A stretch of 64,000 bases of DNA from positions 176,988-240,987 of the forward strand of contig NZ_JAINZP010000006.1 in the NCBI RefSeq assembly GCF_020166435.1, read 5' to 3'. Shown one piece after another: positions 1-8,620 of this stretch (the stretch's first letter is position 1; every line of letters begins with the position of its first letter). The notes under the pieces are model-generated. The model was not told the origin of the DNA and did not search any database. It saw only the letters and a list, made by a program, of their open reading frames with translations. The DNA is from Pectobacterium versatile (GTDB lineage: Bacteria; Pseudomonadota; Gammaproteobacteria; Enterobacterales; Enterobacteriaceae). A program made the translations under genes and the position numbers.

Positions 1-215
1 ATGCGGGAGCATCTCATCAGGAACGTTGGCAATTGGCATTTAGCGCGAATTACACGGGCGTGTTGCAGGTGCTTCGTGCGCTGGCGGGGTTACCTTATGT
101 GCTGCGAATTGCGCAGTTGACCATAAAGCCGGATACCGCGCCAACCGAGCCATTGTCTGAAGCACTGTGGCTACAGGTTGAATTATCGCTAATCGGGCCA
201 GAGGGGGTGCCATGA
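1..215 (+). CDS. hofO: HofO-like protein, C-terminal fragment (cut by window edge)
   Basis: The reading frame is open from base 3 and ends in TGA at 213-215, so the gene begins before the window. The visible 71 or so residues have no strong motif. The assignment to HofO, a PilO-like inner-membrane component of the competence or type IV pilus-like DNA-utilisation system, comes from position: it overlaps hofP by 4 bases and hofQ and aroK follow, as in E. coli. The internal ATG at residue 11 of the visible part is not the true start. Confidence 0.7.
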   Translation, partial: AGASHQERWQLAFSANYTGVLQVLRALAGLPYVLRIAQLTIKPDTAPTEPLSEALWLQVELSLIGPEGVP

Positions 216-589
216 GTCATCCCCCATTGCGTATCGTATTAATGTTGATCTTCGCGTCACATAACGTTCAGGCAGAAAAACTTGCAGAACGCATCGACCC
301 TTTTCAGCCTCTGACTACTACGCGTTGTCTGCCCTCCGCGACATTGCCACCGTGGCAGCTAAAAGGCGTGATTGGCTCTGGCGATCGCTGGATTGGTTGG
401 CTAGCACAGCCGGAGGTCGGTTGGATCAAGCTGACAAGTGGCGAAACGATTCCCCCAGGGTATTGGCTAGTCAGCCAATTGGATCAATCAGGGGCCAAAC
501 TTGTCCCGACAGCACGTGAGGCAGGCTGTGATGGCCTGCCAGATAGCCTGCTGCTGGCTTCTCCGTTTATCAATAAGTCAGTGGAATAG
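212..589 (+). CDS. hofP: HofP-like protein of the DNA-utilisation (PilP-like) system
   Basis: This 125-residue protein begins at the ATG of an ATGA overlap with the preceding gene, which suggests translational coupling. Residues 1-21 form a short hydrophobic leader ending in VQA and are probably a signal peptide. The body holds two cysteines (in TTTRCLP and EAGCDGLP) that could form a disulfide, and the segment WQLKGVIGSGDRWIGWL resembles PilP or HofP proteins, which link the inner-membrane assembly complex to the secretin. HofP is poorly conserved, so synteny with hofQ and aroK carries most of the assignment. Confidence 0.75.
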   Translation: MSHPPLRIVLMLIFASHNVQAEKLAERIDPFQPLTTTRCLPSATLPPWQLKGVIGSGDRWIGWLAQPEVGWIKLTSGETIPPGYWLVSQLDQSGAKLVPTAREAGCDGLPDSLLLASPFINKSVE

Positions 590-689
590 GTGAAGTCTGC
601 CTGACGACACGTATTTTGAACGCAGTCTTTGGACAATCGTTCTTTGAAAACAACGCTGGCAACAGCATATCTCGATAACAAGGAAGGTT

Positions 690-1964
690 ATGAATATGAG
701 GATGTTATGTCGGGTAGTGGCGTGGAGCGGGTTGCTTCTTCTCGCCGCGCCGTTTCAGGCCAGTGCGGAAAGTTCGGTATCGATGGCGTTTGAAGATTCA
801 CCGATACCTCGGGTGCTACAGGCGTTAGCGGATCACCAGCAGCTCAATGTGGTGATCGCACCGGGTGTGACGGGGAATCTGAGCCTGAGGCTGGCAGATA
901 TTCCCTGGCAGCAGGCACTGGATATTGTTTTACGCATGGGGAAGCTCAGCGTCGAGCGTAACGGAAACGTGCTGATGGTTTTCCCTGCCGAACACCTTGA
1001 ATCCTTGCAGAAGGAACGAGACGATCGTTTAGCTGAGCAGGCGCAGAAATTGCCGCTGCATAACCTTTCTGTGGCGTTGCAATATGCTGATGCAACGGGA
1101 GTGGCGGCCAGTGTTCTGGCTCAACGCGGGACGCTGCTGTCTACACGTGGCAGCGTAACCGTGGATAAACGGACGAATACTTTATTGATTCGCGATACGG
1201 AAGAGGCTCTGGCGCAGCTCGAACCGTGGGTGAAGGAACTTGATCTACCCTTGGCGCAGGTACAGCTGGCGGCGCATATCGTCACTATCAGCAGCGAGCA
1301 CCTGCAAGCGTTGGGCGTAAACTGGGGGCTGGGAGAAGGGGATGCGGCGAACAAGGCGCTCAGGTTGAATAATTTTAACGTTGGCCTGCCAGTGGATACG
1401 CCAGCGATCAATGCTGGGTTCCATTTGGCGCGACTGAATGGCCGCCTGCTGGATCTGGAGTTAATGGCGCTGGAACAGGAAAGTCAGGTCGAGATTATCG
1501 CCAGCCCTCGCTTGTTTACTGCGCACCAGCAGACCGCCAGTATTAAACAAGGCACGGAAATTCCGTATCAGGTATCCAGCGGTGCCAGCGGATCGACGTC
1601 TATCGAGTTCAAAGAAGCGGTATTAGGGATGGAAGTTACACCTGACATTCTGCGTGCCGGACGGATTACGCTGAACCTGAAAATCAGTCAAAACATGCCG
1701 GGACAAACGATCAAACAGGGCGACAATGGTGAAGCGTTAGCAATCGATAAACAGGAAATCCAAACCCAGGTGACAGTCGCTGATGGAGAAACCATCGTAT
1801 TAGGTGGTATTTTCCAGCAGCAAAAAAAGAACAGCGACAGACAGGTGCCAATATTGGGTGAGGTTCCCATATTTGGTCATCTGTTCAGAAACCATACTCA
1901 GCAGCATACACGACGAGAATTGGTCATTTTTATTACGCCGACGCTGATCCCTGCATCATCGTGA
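690..1964 (+). CDS. hofQ: HofQ, outer-membrane secretin for DNA uptake
   Basis: This 424-residue secretin of the type II/IV pilus family forms the outer-membrane pore by which some enterobacteria and Haemophilus (ComE) take up DNA as a nutrient or for transformation. Residues 1-26 are a signal peptide ending in ASA. An STN-type domain follows (about 30-110), then an N1-like domain (about 125-190), then the secretin beta-domain, with the family signature VPILGEVPIFGHLFR near the C-terminus. The start has an AAGGAAGG ribosome site 2-9 bases upstream. Length is close to E. coli HofQ (412). A 100-base gap separates it from hofP. It is intact, so uptake competence is possible but untested. Confidence 0.93.
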   Translation: MNMRMLCRVVAWSGLLLLAAPFQASAESSVSMAFEDSPIPRVLQALADHQQLNVVIAPGVTGNLSLRLADIPWQQALDIVLRMGKLSVERNGNVLMVFPAEHLESLQKERDDRLAEQAQKLPLHNLSVALQYADATGVAASVLAQRGTLLSTRGSVTVDKRTNTLLIRDTEEALAQLEPWVKELDLPLAQVQLAAHIVTISSEHLQALGVNWGLGEGDAANKALRLNNFNVGLPVDTPAINAGFHLARLNGRLLDLELMALEQESQVEIIASPRLFTAHQQTASIKQGTEIPYQVSSGASGSTSIEFKEAVLGMEVTPDILRAGRITLNLKISQNMPGQTIKQGDNGEALAIDKQEIQTQVTVADGETIVLGGIFQQQKKNSDRQVPILGEVPIFGHLFRNHTQQHTRRELVIFITPTLIPASS

Positions 1965-2315
1965 GTAAACTCAGGCTCGCTCTGATGTTATAAAGTGTTT
2001 TTTTCTCGGGTTGGGGGCAATATTTTGTCACGTTTGGCGCTTATGAGTTTGACGCTGCGGCGGATTTAGCTTACAAGGGTTAGCGAATTGAGCACTGAAG
2101 TGTTGTTCCACCGAAAATGTCTATAAAACATACTGCATTGACCACCTGTGGTCAGTGTGACATTTTATTCGGTTGCCAAACTACCCTGAGTCTTGAGATA
2201 ATTTTTTGTCTGATTCTCGCACTATCGCTCATGAGGTTTCAGTTTAGGTCCCGCCGCTGGGTTGATTGGCGGGGCGGGTTATCATTAACGAATTGTCTTA
2301 GTAATACCAAAAAAC
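1965..2315 (+). promoter_or_regulatory. hofQ-aroK intergenic region (aroK promoter region) with a GC-rich hairpin
   Basis: No gene is supported in these 351 bases. They should carry the aroKB promoters, which in E. coli lie here. The visible structure is a GC-rich inverted repeat, CCCGCC at 2250-2255 and GGCGGG at 2268-2273, about 45 bases before the aroK start. It could act as a leader hairpin or attenuator. I could not fix a -35/-10 pair with confidence. Confidence 0.4.
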
Positions 2316-2837
2316 ATGGCAGAGAAACGCAATATCTTTCTGGTTGGGCCTATGGGTGCCGGCAAAAGCACTATTGGCCGTCAGTTAGCTCAGCAACTCA
2401 ATATGGAGTTTTTCGACTCCGATCAAGAAATTGAGCGACGCACTGGGGCTGATGTGGGCTGGGTATTCGATGTGGAAGGCGAAGAAGGCTTCCGCGATCG
2501 TGAAGAGAAAGTCATTAATGAATTGACGGAAAAGCAAGGCATCGTACTGGCGACAGGCGGTGGCTCAGTCAAATCACGTGAGACGCGTAACCGTCTTTCC
2601 GCGCGCGGCGTTGTCGTTTATTTGGAAACGACAATCGAGAAACAACTAGCCCGCACGCAGCGTGACAAAAAGCGTCCGTTACTTCAGGTTGAAACCCCTC
2701 CACGTGAAGTATTGGAAGCGTTGGCGAGAGAGCGGAACCCGCTTTATGAAGAAATCGCTGATGTGACCATTCGGACTGACGAGCAAAGTGCCAAGGTCGT
2801 TGCTAACCAGATTATCAATATGCTGGAAAGTAACTAA
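2316..2837 (+). CDS. aroK: Shikimate kinase I
   Basis: AroK phosphorylates shikimate with ATP at the fifth step of the shikimate pathway. The 173-residue protein has the expected length and an intact Walker A motif, GPMGAGKST at residues 11-19. It also has the conserved shikimate-binding FFDSDQEIE segment and the GGGSV loop followed by the arginine-rich lid RDKKRPLL. The chosen ATG gives [11 protein letters not shown], which matches the E. coli N-terminus; a 105-residue frame starting at 2117 overlaps it in another phase and is a shadow. aroB follows 51 bases downstream, almost certainly in the same transcript. Confidence 0.98.
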   Translation: MAEKRNIFLVGPMGAGKSTIGRQLAQQLNMEFFDSDQEIERRTGADVGWVFDVEGEEGFRDREEKVINELTEKQGIVLATGGGSVKSRETRNRLSARGVVVYLETTIEKQLARTQRDKKRPLLQVETPPREVLEALARERNPLYEEIADVTIRTDEQSAKVVANQIINMLESN

Positions 2838-2888
2838 GAGCATACCTTATCCGCATTGAGCGGATCCTGAACGGGTTGTTTAACGAGC

Positions 2889-3974
2889 ATGGAAAGAATT
2901 ACCGTAACACTAGGGGAACGTAGTTACCCCATTACGATAGCCGCTGGATTATTTGATGATTCGGCTTCTTTTATGCCGTTGAAAGCGGGGGAGCAGGCCA
3001 TGCTGGTGACGAACCAGACGTTGGCTCCTCTGTACCTTGACCGCGTTCGTGGTGTGTTGGAAAACAATGGCGTGCATGTCGATCAGGTGATTTTACCTGA
3101 TGGCGAGCAGTACAAATCGCTGGCCGTATTGGATCAGGTTTTTACCGCGCTGCTGGCGAAGCCGCATGGTCGTGATACAACGATTGTTGCTTTGGGTGGC
3201 GGTGTCATCGGCGATTTAGCCGGTTTTGCCGCGGCCAGTTATCAGCGTGGTATCCGATTCATTCAGGTGCCGACAACGCTGTTATCGCAGGTAGATTCTT
3301 CCGTCGGTGGTAAAACCGCCGTCAATCACCCATTGGGTAAAAACATGATCGGGGCGTTCTACCAGCCCGTATCGGTCGTGATCGATCTGGACTGCCTGAA
3401 ATCTTTACCGGCACGGGAATTGTCATCCGGGCTGGCGGAAGTCATCAAGTACGGCATTATTCTGGATCGCGATTTCTTTCTTTGGCTCGAAGAAAACATT
3501 GAAGCCGTGCGTGCGCTACAGCATGACGCGCTGGCTTACTGCATTCGTCGCTGCTGCGAGATTAAAGCGGCGGTGGTTGCAGCAGATGAACGTGAAAGTG
3601 GCATGCGTGCGTTGCTCAATTTGGGCCATACTTACGGGCATGCCATTGAAGCAGAAATGGGCTACGGTAACTGGCTTCACGGCGAAGCGGTTGCGGCTGG
3701 CATGGTGATGGCTGCGCATACGGCACGTCGTCTCGGGCAGCTCTCCGCTGAGGATGTCGAGCGAGTCAAGTCTTTGCTGATCCGCGCTGGCCTGCCGGTA
3801 AACGGTCCGACGCAAATGACACCTGAATCCTATCTTCCTCATATGATGCGTGACAAGAAAGTACTGGCGGGTGAGTTACGCTTGGTGCTGCCAACGGCGA
3901 TTGGTCAATCAGAAGTCCGTGGTGGCGTCGCGCATGACATGGTGTTGGCTTCGATAGCTGATTGTCTTGCCTGA
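2889..3974 (+). CDS. aroB: 3-dehydroquinate synthase
   Basis: AroB converts DAHP to 3-dehydroquinate, the second step of the shikimate pathway, using NAD and a divalent metal. The 361-residue length is normal. Visible landmarks are the NAD-binding [11 protein letters not shown] (about 103-113), the substrate loop [17 protein letters not shown], and the metal-ligand histidines in [12 protein letters not shown] and [10 protein letters not shown]. It lies between aroK and damX in the same order as in E. coli. Confidence 0.98.
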   Translation: MERITVTLGERSYPITIAAGLFDDSASFMPLKAGEQAMLVTNQTLAPLYLDRVRGVLENNGVHVDQVILPDGEQYKSLAVLDQVFTALLAKPHGRDTTIVALGGGVIGDLAGFAAASYQRGIRFIQVPTTLLSQVDSSVGGKTAVNHPLGKNMIGAFYQPVSVVIDLDCLKSLPARELSSGLAEVIKYGIILDRDFFLWLEENIEAVRALQHDALAYCIRRCCEIKAAVVAADERESGMRALLNLGHTYGHAIEAEMGYGNWLHGEAVAAGMVMAAHTARRLGQLSAEDVERVKSLLIRAGLPVNGPTQMTPESYLPHMMRDKKVLAGELRLVLPTAIGQSEVRGGVAHDMVLASIADCLA

Positions 3975-3993
3975 TGCGTAATGCTATCGGGTG

Positions 3994-4040
3994 ATGAAAG
4001 ACAATCCGTTATGAAAGACTATCCGTTATGAAAGATAAGT
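3994..4040 (+). repeat. Short tandem repeat, about 2.6 copies of a 17-bp unit
   Basis: Two adjacent copies, ATGAAAGACAATCCGTT (3994-4010) and ATGAAAGACTATCCGTT (4011-4027), differ at one base. They are followed by a partial third copy starting ATGAAAGATAAG at 4028. The array begins 20 bases after the aroB stop, in the aroB-damX gap. It encodes nothing evident and looks like slippage-type variation. Confidence 0.8.
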
Positions 4041-4157
4041 ATTAACGACAGACACGCCCTGATGGGTTATGGTTAATAAAATACAATGCGTTACGATTCA
4101 ATGATTCGCCTTGGCGACCGCGTGGCGAATTCGAGCTTTTTAGTGGGGAGATGTTAA

Positions 4158-5165
4158 ATGGATGAGTTCAAGCCGGAAGATGAGCTGAAGCCTGATACCA
4201 GTGACCGTCGACCTACTCGTCAGCAGAAAAGCAGCAACTTCGCGGTACCTAAGATCGCGCTTTCCAGACAGCACCTGATGATTGGTATCGGGATCGTGGT
4301 GCTGGTGTTGCTGATCGTAGGTATTGGATCGGCTTTGCAGGCACCTTCTCAGCCACAAACGTCACAGACGCAGAATCAAGCGGGTGGCGAGCGAAATATC
4401 GATCTCTCTTCATCGTCTTCCATGACACAAAGCGGACAGCCTTCCTCACTGGGTGAGAGCCCAGTGGCGGTTTCCGACGATGGCCAAACATCAGCACAGG
4501 CATCTTCTCAAGCGCCGATGTCGCCCCAAACATTAAGCGCCCCACCGATTTCTGGTACGCCGACGGATGCGCAGGTTCAAGCGCCAGTGGCAGGCCAGCA
4601 GCGTATTGAGCTGCCGGGAAATATCACCGATGCGCTGTCGCAACAGCAAGGGCGCGTGAGCGAATTCTCTCAGGGAGCGACAGGAAACTCGACGCTGCCG
4701 ACAGCGCCTGCGACGGTAGCTCCGATGGGGAAAACGCCGACGACATCACCAGCTAAAAACACGCATAGTACGGCACCGACACACGGTAGCAATGCTAAGC
4801 CTGTTGCGAACAATGCGCCAAAAGCGCCAGTAGCAAGCAAGCCCGCAGCTAATGCAAAAACTGCCCCAGTGACCGCCGGACAGAGCGTATCCGTACAGAA
4901 TGCGCCTGCTAGCCACTTTACTTTGCAACTGAGCAGTGCTTCACGCTCGGACACGCTGAAAGCCTACGCGAAACAGCATAATCTCGCCCATTCGTGGGTG
5001 TATGAAACGAAACGAGATGGAAAATCCTGGTATGTGTTAGTGACCGGAGTCTATGCTTCTTCTGCGGACGCGAAACAGGCGATTGCCGCGTTGCCCGCAG
5101 AGGTACAAGCGAAAAAACCATGGGTTAAGCCGATCCGCCAGGTGAAGCAGGACTTGAATAAGTAA
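4158..5165 (+). CDS. damX: DamX, SPOR-domain cell-division protein
   Basis: DamX is a bitopic inner-membrane protein whose periplasmic SPOR domain binds denuded peptidoglycan at the septal ring. The 335-residue product shows the expected architecture. A charged cytoplasmic tail (1-40) is followed by one transmembrane helix (about 41-60). A long low-complexity periplasmic linker rich in Ala, Pro, Gln, Ser and Thr (about 62-248) leads to a C-terminal SPOR domain (about 251-330). It is shorter than E. coli DamX (428), mainly in the linker, which is known to vary. It lies between aroB and dam. Confidence 0.95.
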   Translation: MDEFKPEDELKPDTSDRRPTRQQKSSNFAVPKIALSRQHLMIGIGIVVLVLLIVGIGSALQAPSQPQTSQTQNQAGGERNIDLSSSSSMTQSGQPSSLGESPVAVSDDGQTSAQASSQAPMSPQTLSAPPISGTPTDAQVQAPVAGQQRIELPGNITDALSQQQGRVSEFSQGATGNSTLPTAPATVAPMGKTPTTSPAKNTHSTAPTHGSNAKPVANNAPKAPVASKPAANAKTAPVTAGQSVSVQNAPASHFTLQLSSASRSDTLKAYAKQHNLAHSWVYETKRDGKSWYVLVTGVYASSADAKQAIAALPAEVQAKKPWVKPIRQVKQDLNK

Positions 5166-5244
5166 CACCAATTTTAGCCCTGATGTGCTGTCTGACACAG
5201 AGTACAATCCGCGGCTCTGAAACGTATGAGTAACTAACGACGGC

Positions 5245-6057
5245 ATGAAGAAGAACCGCGCTTTTTTAAAATGGGCTGGTGGTAAATATCCGCTGGTAGA
5301 AGAAATTCGTCGCTATTTACCCGCAGGAGACTGTCTTATTGAGCCCTTTGTTGGTGCGGGTTCCGTATTTCTGAATACGGAATACGAGCGCTACATACTG
5401 GCTGATATTAATAGCGACCTGATTAATCTCTACAATATCGTTAAATCGAATGCAGATGAGTTTGTTACCGACGCCCGTAAACTTTTTACGGATGAGGTCA
5501 ACACGTCTGAGACATTCTATTTACTGCGTGAAGAATTTAACCTTTGCAGCGATGCCTATCGGCGCGCGCTGTTGTTTCTCTATTTGAATCGCCACTGTTA
5601 TAACGGCCTGTGCCGTTATAACATGCGCGGCGAATTCAATGTTCCTTTCGGGCGCTATAAAAAGCCCTATTTTCCTGAAGAAGAGATTCGCTGGTTCGCC
5701 TTCAAGGCGAAAAATGCCACTTTCGTCTGTGAGCATTATCAGGACACGCTGGAAAAAGCAGAGAAAGGGTCGGTCATTTATTGCGATCCGCCTTATGCGC
5801 CGCTGTCTGCGACCGCGAATTTTACGGCCTATCACACCAATAATTTCAGTCGTGCCGACCAGCAGAGTTTGGCGCAATTGGCGCGCCGTTTGTCAGCAGA
5901 AAGCCAGATTCCGGTACTGATTTCTAATCATGACACGTTACTGACTCGTGAGTGGTATCAGGAAGCTGTGCTGTATGTTGTTAAAGCGCGCAGAACGATT
6001 AGCCGTAATATTTTAGGGCGTAGTAAAGTAAACGAGTTATTAGCCCTATATCGGTAA
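5245..6057 (+). CDS. dam: DNA adenine methyltransferase (GATC)
   Basis: Dam methylates adenine in GATC and directs mismatch repair, SeqA-dependent replication timing and some virulence gene switching. The 270-residue protein carries the S-adenosylmethionine-binding motifs FLKWAGGK near the N-terminus and EPFVGAGSVF, and the catalytic DPPY tetrapeptide at 181-184, as in E. coli Dam. It sits 79 bases after damX. Nothing unusual is visible. Confidence 0.98.
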   Translation: MKKNRAFLKWAGGKYPLVEEIRRYLPAGDCLIEPFVGAGSVFLNTEYERYILADINSDLINLYNIVKSNADEFVTDARKLFTDEVNTSETFYLLREEFNLCSDAYRRALLFLYLNRHCYNGLCRYNMRGEFNVPFGRYKKPYFPEEEIRWFAFKAKNATFVCEHYQDTLEKAEKGSVIYCDPPYAPLSATANFTAYHTNNFSRADQQSLAQLARRLSAESQIPVLISNHDTLLTREWYQEAVLYVVKARRTISRNILGRSKVNELLALYR

Positions 6058-6169
6058 TACCGTTTGGGGTAAACAGAGCGCGGTGAATCGGTTAATGCCG
6101 TCTGAGAGGCGTCATTAGCCGGGAATAGGTTACCCGCAGGCATTCAGACTTTACCGTTTGGAGAAATGA

Positions 6170-6847
6170 ATGAAACCGTTTTTAATCGCGCCGTCCATTT
6201 TGTCGGCTGATTTTGCCCGTCTTGGTGAAGATACCGCTAACGTATTGGCTGCCGGGGCTGATGTGGTCCATTTTGATGTCATGGATAACCACTATGTGCC
6301 AAATTTGACGATTGGCCCACTGGTCCTGAAATCCCTGCGCGATTACGGCATTACCGCGCCGATTGACGTTCACCTGATGGTGAAACCGGTCGATCGTATC
6401 ATCCCGGATTTCGCTAACGCAGGTGCCAGTTTCATTACCTTTCATCCCGAAGCCACGGATCATCTCGATCGTTCACTGCAACTGATCAAAGATCACGGCT
6501 GCAAAGCCGGGCTGGTGTTTAACCCGGCTACACCGCTGAGCTATCTCGATTACGTCATGGATAAGCTGGACATCATTCTGCTGATGTCGGTTAACCCTGG
6601 ATTTGGCGGCCAGTCCTTTATTCCCAGCACGCTGGATAAACTGCGTCAGGTTCGTCGCTTGATCGACGACAGCGGTTACGACATTCGACTGGAAGTCGAT
6701 GGCGGCGTAAAAGTAGAAAATATCGGCGCGATTGCTGAAGCAGGCGCAGATATGTTTGTGGCGGGATCGGCTATTTTTGGTCATCCAGATTACCGTGCCG
6801 TCATTGATCAAATGCGTAGTGAAATTTCAAGGACGACACATGACTGA
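6170..6847 (+). CDS. rpe: Ribulose-phosphate 3-epimerase
   Basis: Rpe interconverts D-ribulose 5-phosphate and D-xylulose 5-phosphate in the pentose phosphate pathway. The 225-residue TIM-barrel protein has the N-terminal [12 protein letters not shown], the metal-binding HFDVMD motif (34-39), VHLMV, and the phosphate-gripping [12 protein letters not shown] and DGGV segments. A GGAG ribosome site precedes the ATG. Its end overlaps gph by 8 bases, indicating translational coupling. Confidence 0.98.
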   Translation: MKPFLIAPSILSADFARLGEDTANVLAAGADVVHFDVMDNHYVPNLTIGPLVLKSLRDYGITAPIDVHLMVKPVDRIIPDFANAGASFITFHPEATDHLDRSLQLIKDHGCKAGLVFNPATPLSYLDYVMDKLDIILLMSVNPGFGGQSFIPSTLDKLRQVRRLIDDSGYDIRLEVDGGVKVENIGAIAEAGADMFVAGSAIFGHPDYRAVIDQMRSEISRTTHD

Positions 6848-7544
6848 ATTCACCGCGATTCGCGGGTTGGCTTTTGATTTGGACGGGACGCTGGTTCACA
6901 GTGCTCCGGGTCTGGCGGCGGCGATCGATCAGGCCTTAGTGGCGCAGTCGTTGCCTGCTGCGGGCGAAGCCCGTGTCGCAACCTGGATTGGTAACGGTGC
7001 GGATGTGATGGTTGAACGGGCGCTGCGCTGGGCTGGCGTTGAGCCAACTGCTGCACGCTTGCAGGAAACCCGTGAGCGGTTCGATAGCTATTACGCGCAG
7101 ACGGTGGATAGCGGCAGCACGCTGTTCCCACAGGTAAAAGAGACGCTGGCGCAGTTGGCGCAGCAGGGCATTCCGATGGCAGTGGTGACCAATAAACCCA
7201 CGCCGTTCGTTGCGCCGTTGCTGGCAGGATTAGGGATCAGCGACTATTTCTCGCTGATCATCGGTGGTGATGACGTCATTGTGAAAAAGCCGCATCCTGC
7301 GCCGCTCTATTTGGTGCTCGGTAAGCTGGGGCTGCGTGCCAGCGAACTCCTGTTCATCGGCGATTCCCGCAATGATATTCAGGCGGCACAGGCGGCGAGC
7401 TGCCGCAGTGTCGGCATGACGTATGGTTATAACTATGGTGAAGCGATCGAGCTGAGTCAGCCGGATGTCGTTCTGGATCGTTTTGCCGATATTTTGCCCC
7501 TGATCGGGCATTCTTCTTCACACAATCAGGAACCCTTAGTATGA
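6840..7544 (+). CDS. gph: Phosphoglycolate phosphatase (HAD family)
   Basis: Gph hydrolyses 2-phosphoglycolate, including that released from 3'-phosphoglycolate ends during DNA repair. I place the start at 6840, inside the end of rpe, because [21 protein letters not shown] puts the HAD nucleophile motif DLDGT at residues 13-17. The longer in-frame extension back to 6732 runs through rpe and is not credible. The 234-residue product also has the VVTNKP motif II region, the KKPHPAP lysine and the [10 protein letters not shown] motif IV. It overlaps rpe by 8 bases and trpS by 4. Confidence 0.96.
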   Translation: MTEFTAIRGLAFDLDGTLVHSAPGLAAAIDQALVAQSLPAAGEARVATWIGNGADVMVERALRWAGVEPTAARLQETRERFDSYYAQTVDSGSTLFPQVKETLAQLAQQGIPMAVVTNKPTPFVAPLLAGLGISDYFSLIIGGDDVIVKKPHPAPLYLVLGKLGLRASELLFIGDSRNDIQAAQAASCRSVGMTYGYNYGEAIELSQPDVVLDRFADILPLIGHSSSHNQEPLV

Positions 7545-8545
7545 GCAAGCCCATTGTATTTAGCGGTGCGCAGCCGTCTGGTGAATTGACCATTGGTAAC
7601 TACATGGGGGCGTTACGTCAGTGGGTCAACATGCAGGACGATTATGACTGCATCTATTGCATTGTGGATTTGCATGCCATCACGGTACGTCAGGATCCGC
7701 AGGCGCTGAGAAAAGCGACGCTGGATACGCTGGCGTTGTATCTGGCCTGTGGCATCGATCCGAAAAAGAGCACCATTTTTGTTCAGTCGCACGTGCCTGA
7801 GCACAGCCAACTGAGCTGGATACTGAACTGCTACGCGTATTTCGGCGAACTGAGCCGCATGACGCAGTTCAAGGATAAATCCGCACGTTATGAAGAGAAC
7901 ATCAACGCCGGTCTGTTTAGTTATCCGGTGCTGATGGCGGCGGATATCCTGCTGTACCAAACGAATCAGGTGCCAGTGGGTGAAGATCAGAAGCAGCATT
8001 TGGAACTGAGCCGCGACGTCGGTCAGCGCTTCAACAGCCTGTATGGCGACATTTTCAAAGTACCAGAGCCGTTCATTCCGAAATCGGGTGCCCGCGTGAT
8101 GTCGCTGCTGGAACCGACCAAGAAGATGTCCAAGTCTGACGATAACCGCAATAACGTTATCGGGCTGCTGGAAGATCCGAAAGCGGTGGTGAAGAAGATC
8201 AAACGCGCGATGACGGATTCCGACGAGCCACCCGTCATTCGCTATGACGTGGCGAATAAAGCTGGGGTATCAAACCTGTTGGATATTCTGTCTGGCGTGA
8301 CGGGAAAACCCATCCCTGAGCTGGAGCAGGAATTTAACGGCCAGATGTATGGTCACCTGAAAGGCGCGGTGGCGGATGCCGTATCCGGTATGCTGTCTGA
8401 GCTGCAAGAACGTTATCACCGCTACCGTAACGATGAGGCTTTCCTGCAACAGATCATGCGTGAAGGGGCTGACAAAGCCAGTGCTCGCGCACAGGAAACG
8501 TTGAAGAAAGTCTACGACGCTATCGGTTTTGTTGGCCGCCCGTAA
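7541..8545 (+). CDS. trpS: Tryptophanyl-tRNA synthetase
   Basis: TrpS charges tRNA-Trp. The 334-residue class Ic synthetase starts at the ATG of an ATGA overlap with gph. The HIGH-equivalent is TIGN at residues 17-20 (context [11 protein letters not shown]), and the KMSKS loop appears as KKMSKSDDN at about residue 195-200. The tryptophan-binding region [15 protein letters not shown] and [13 protein letters not shown] are intact. It is the last gene of the aroKB-damX-dam-rpe-gph-trpS superoperon and is followed by a strong hairpin. Confidence 0.98.
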   Translation: MSKPIVFSGAQPSGELTIGNYMGALRQWVNMQDDYDCIYCIVDLHAITVRQDPQALRKATLDTLALYLACGIDPKKSTIFVQSHVPEHSQLSWILNCYAYFGELSRMTQFKDKSARYEENINAGLFSYPVLMAADILLYQTNQVPVGEDQKQHLELSRDVGQRFNSLYGDIFKVPEPFIPKSGARVMSLLEPTKKMSKSDDNRNNVIGLLEDPKAVVKKIKRAMTDSDEPPVIRYDVANKAGVSNLLDILSGVTGKPIPELEQEFNGQMYGHLKGAVADAVSGMLSELQERYHRYRNDEAFLQQIMREGADKASARAQETLKKVYDAIGFVGRP

Positions 8546-8554
8546 GTCTTAATT

Positions 8555-8586
8555 ACCGTCAGGAGACTCTCTCCTGACGGTTTCCT
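8555..8586 (+). terminator. Hairpin after trpS, probable terminator
   Basis: A perfect 12-bp stem, ACCGTCAGGAGA (8555-8566) with TCTCCTGACGGT (8570-8581), closes a 3-base loop just 9 bases after the trpS stop. The following tract TTTCCT is only weakly U-rich. It separates trpS from the convergent amidohydrolase gene. Confidence 0.7.
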
Positions 8587-8620
8587 GCTACTGCTTATCT
8601 ATCCCTTCGAATCCGCTACC

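Noticed and set aside
2117..2434. A 105-residue frame overlapping the start of aroK
   Set aside because: It overlaps aroK in another phase, has no ribosome site or recognisable domain, and the aroK start is well supported.
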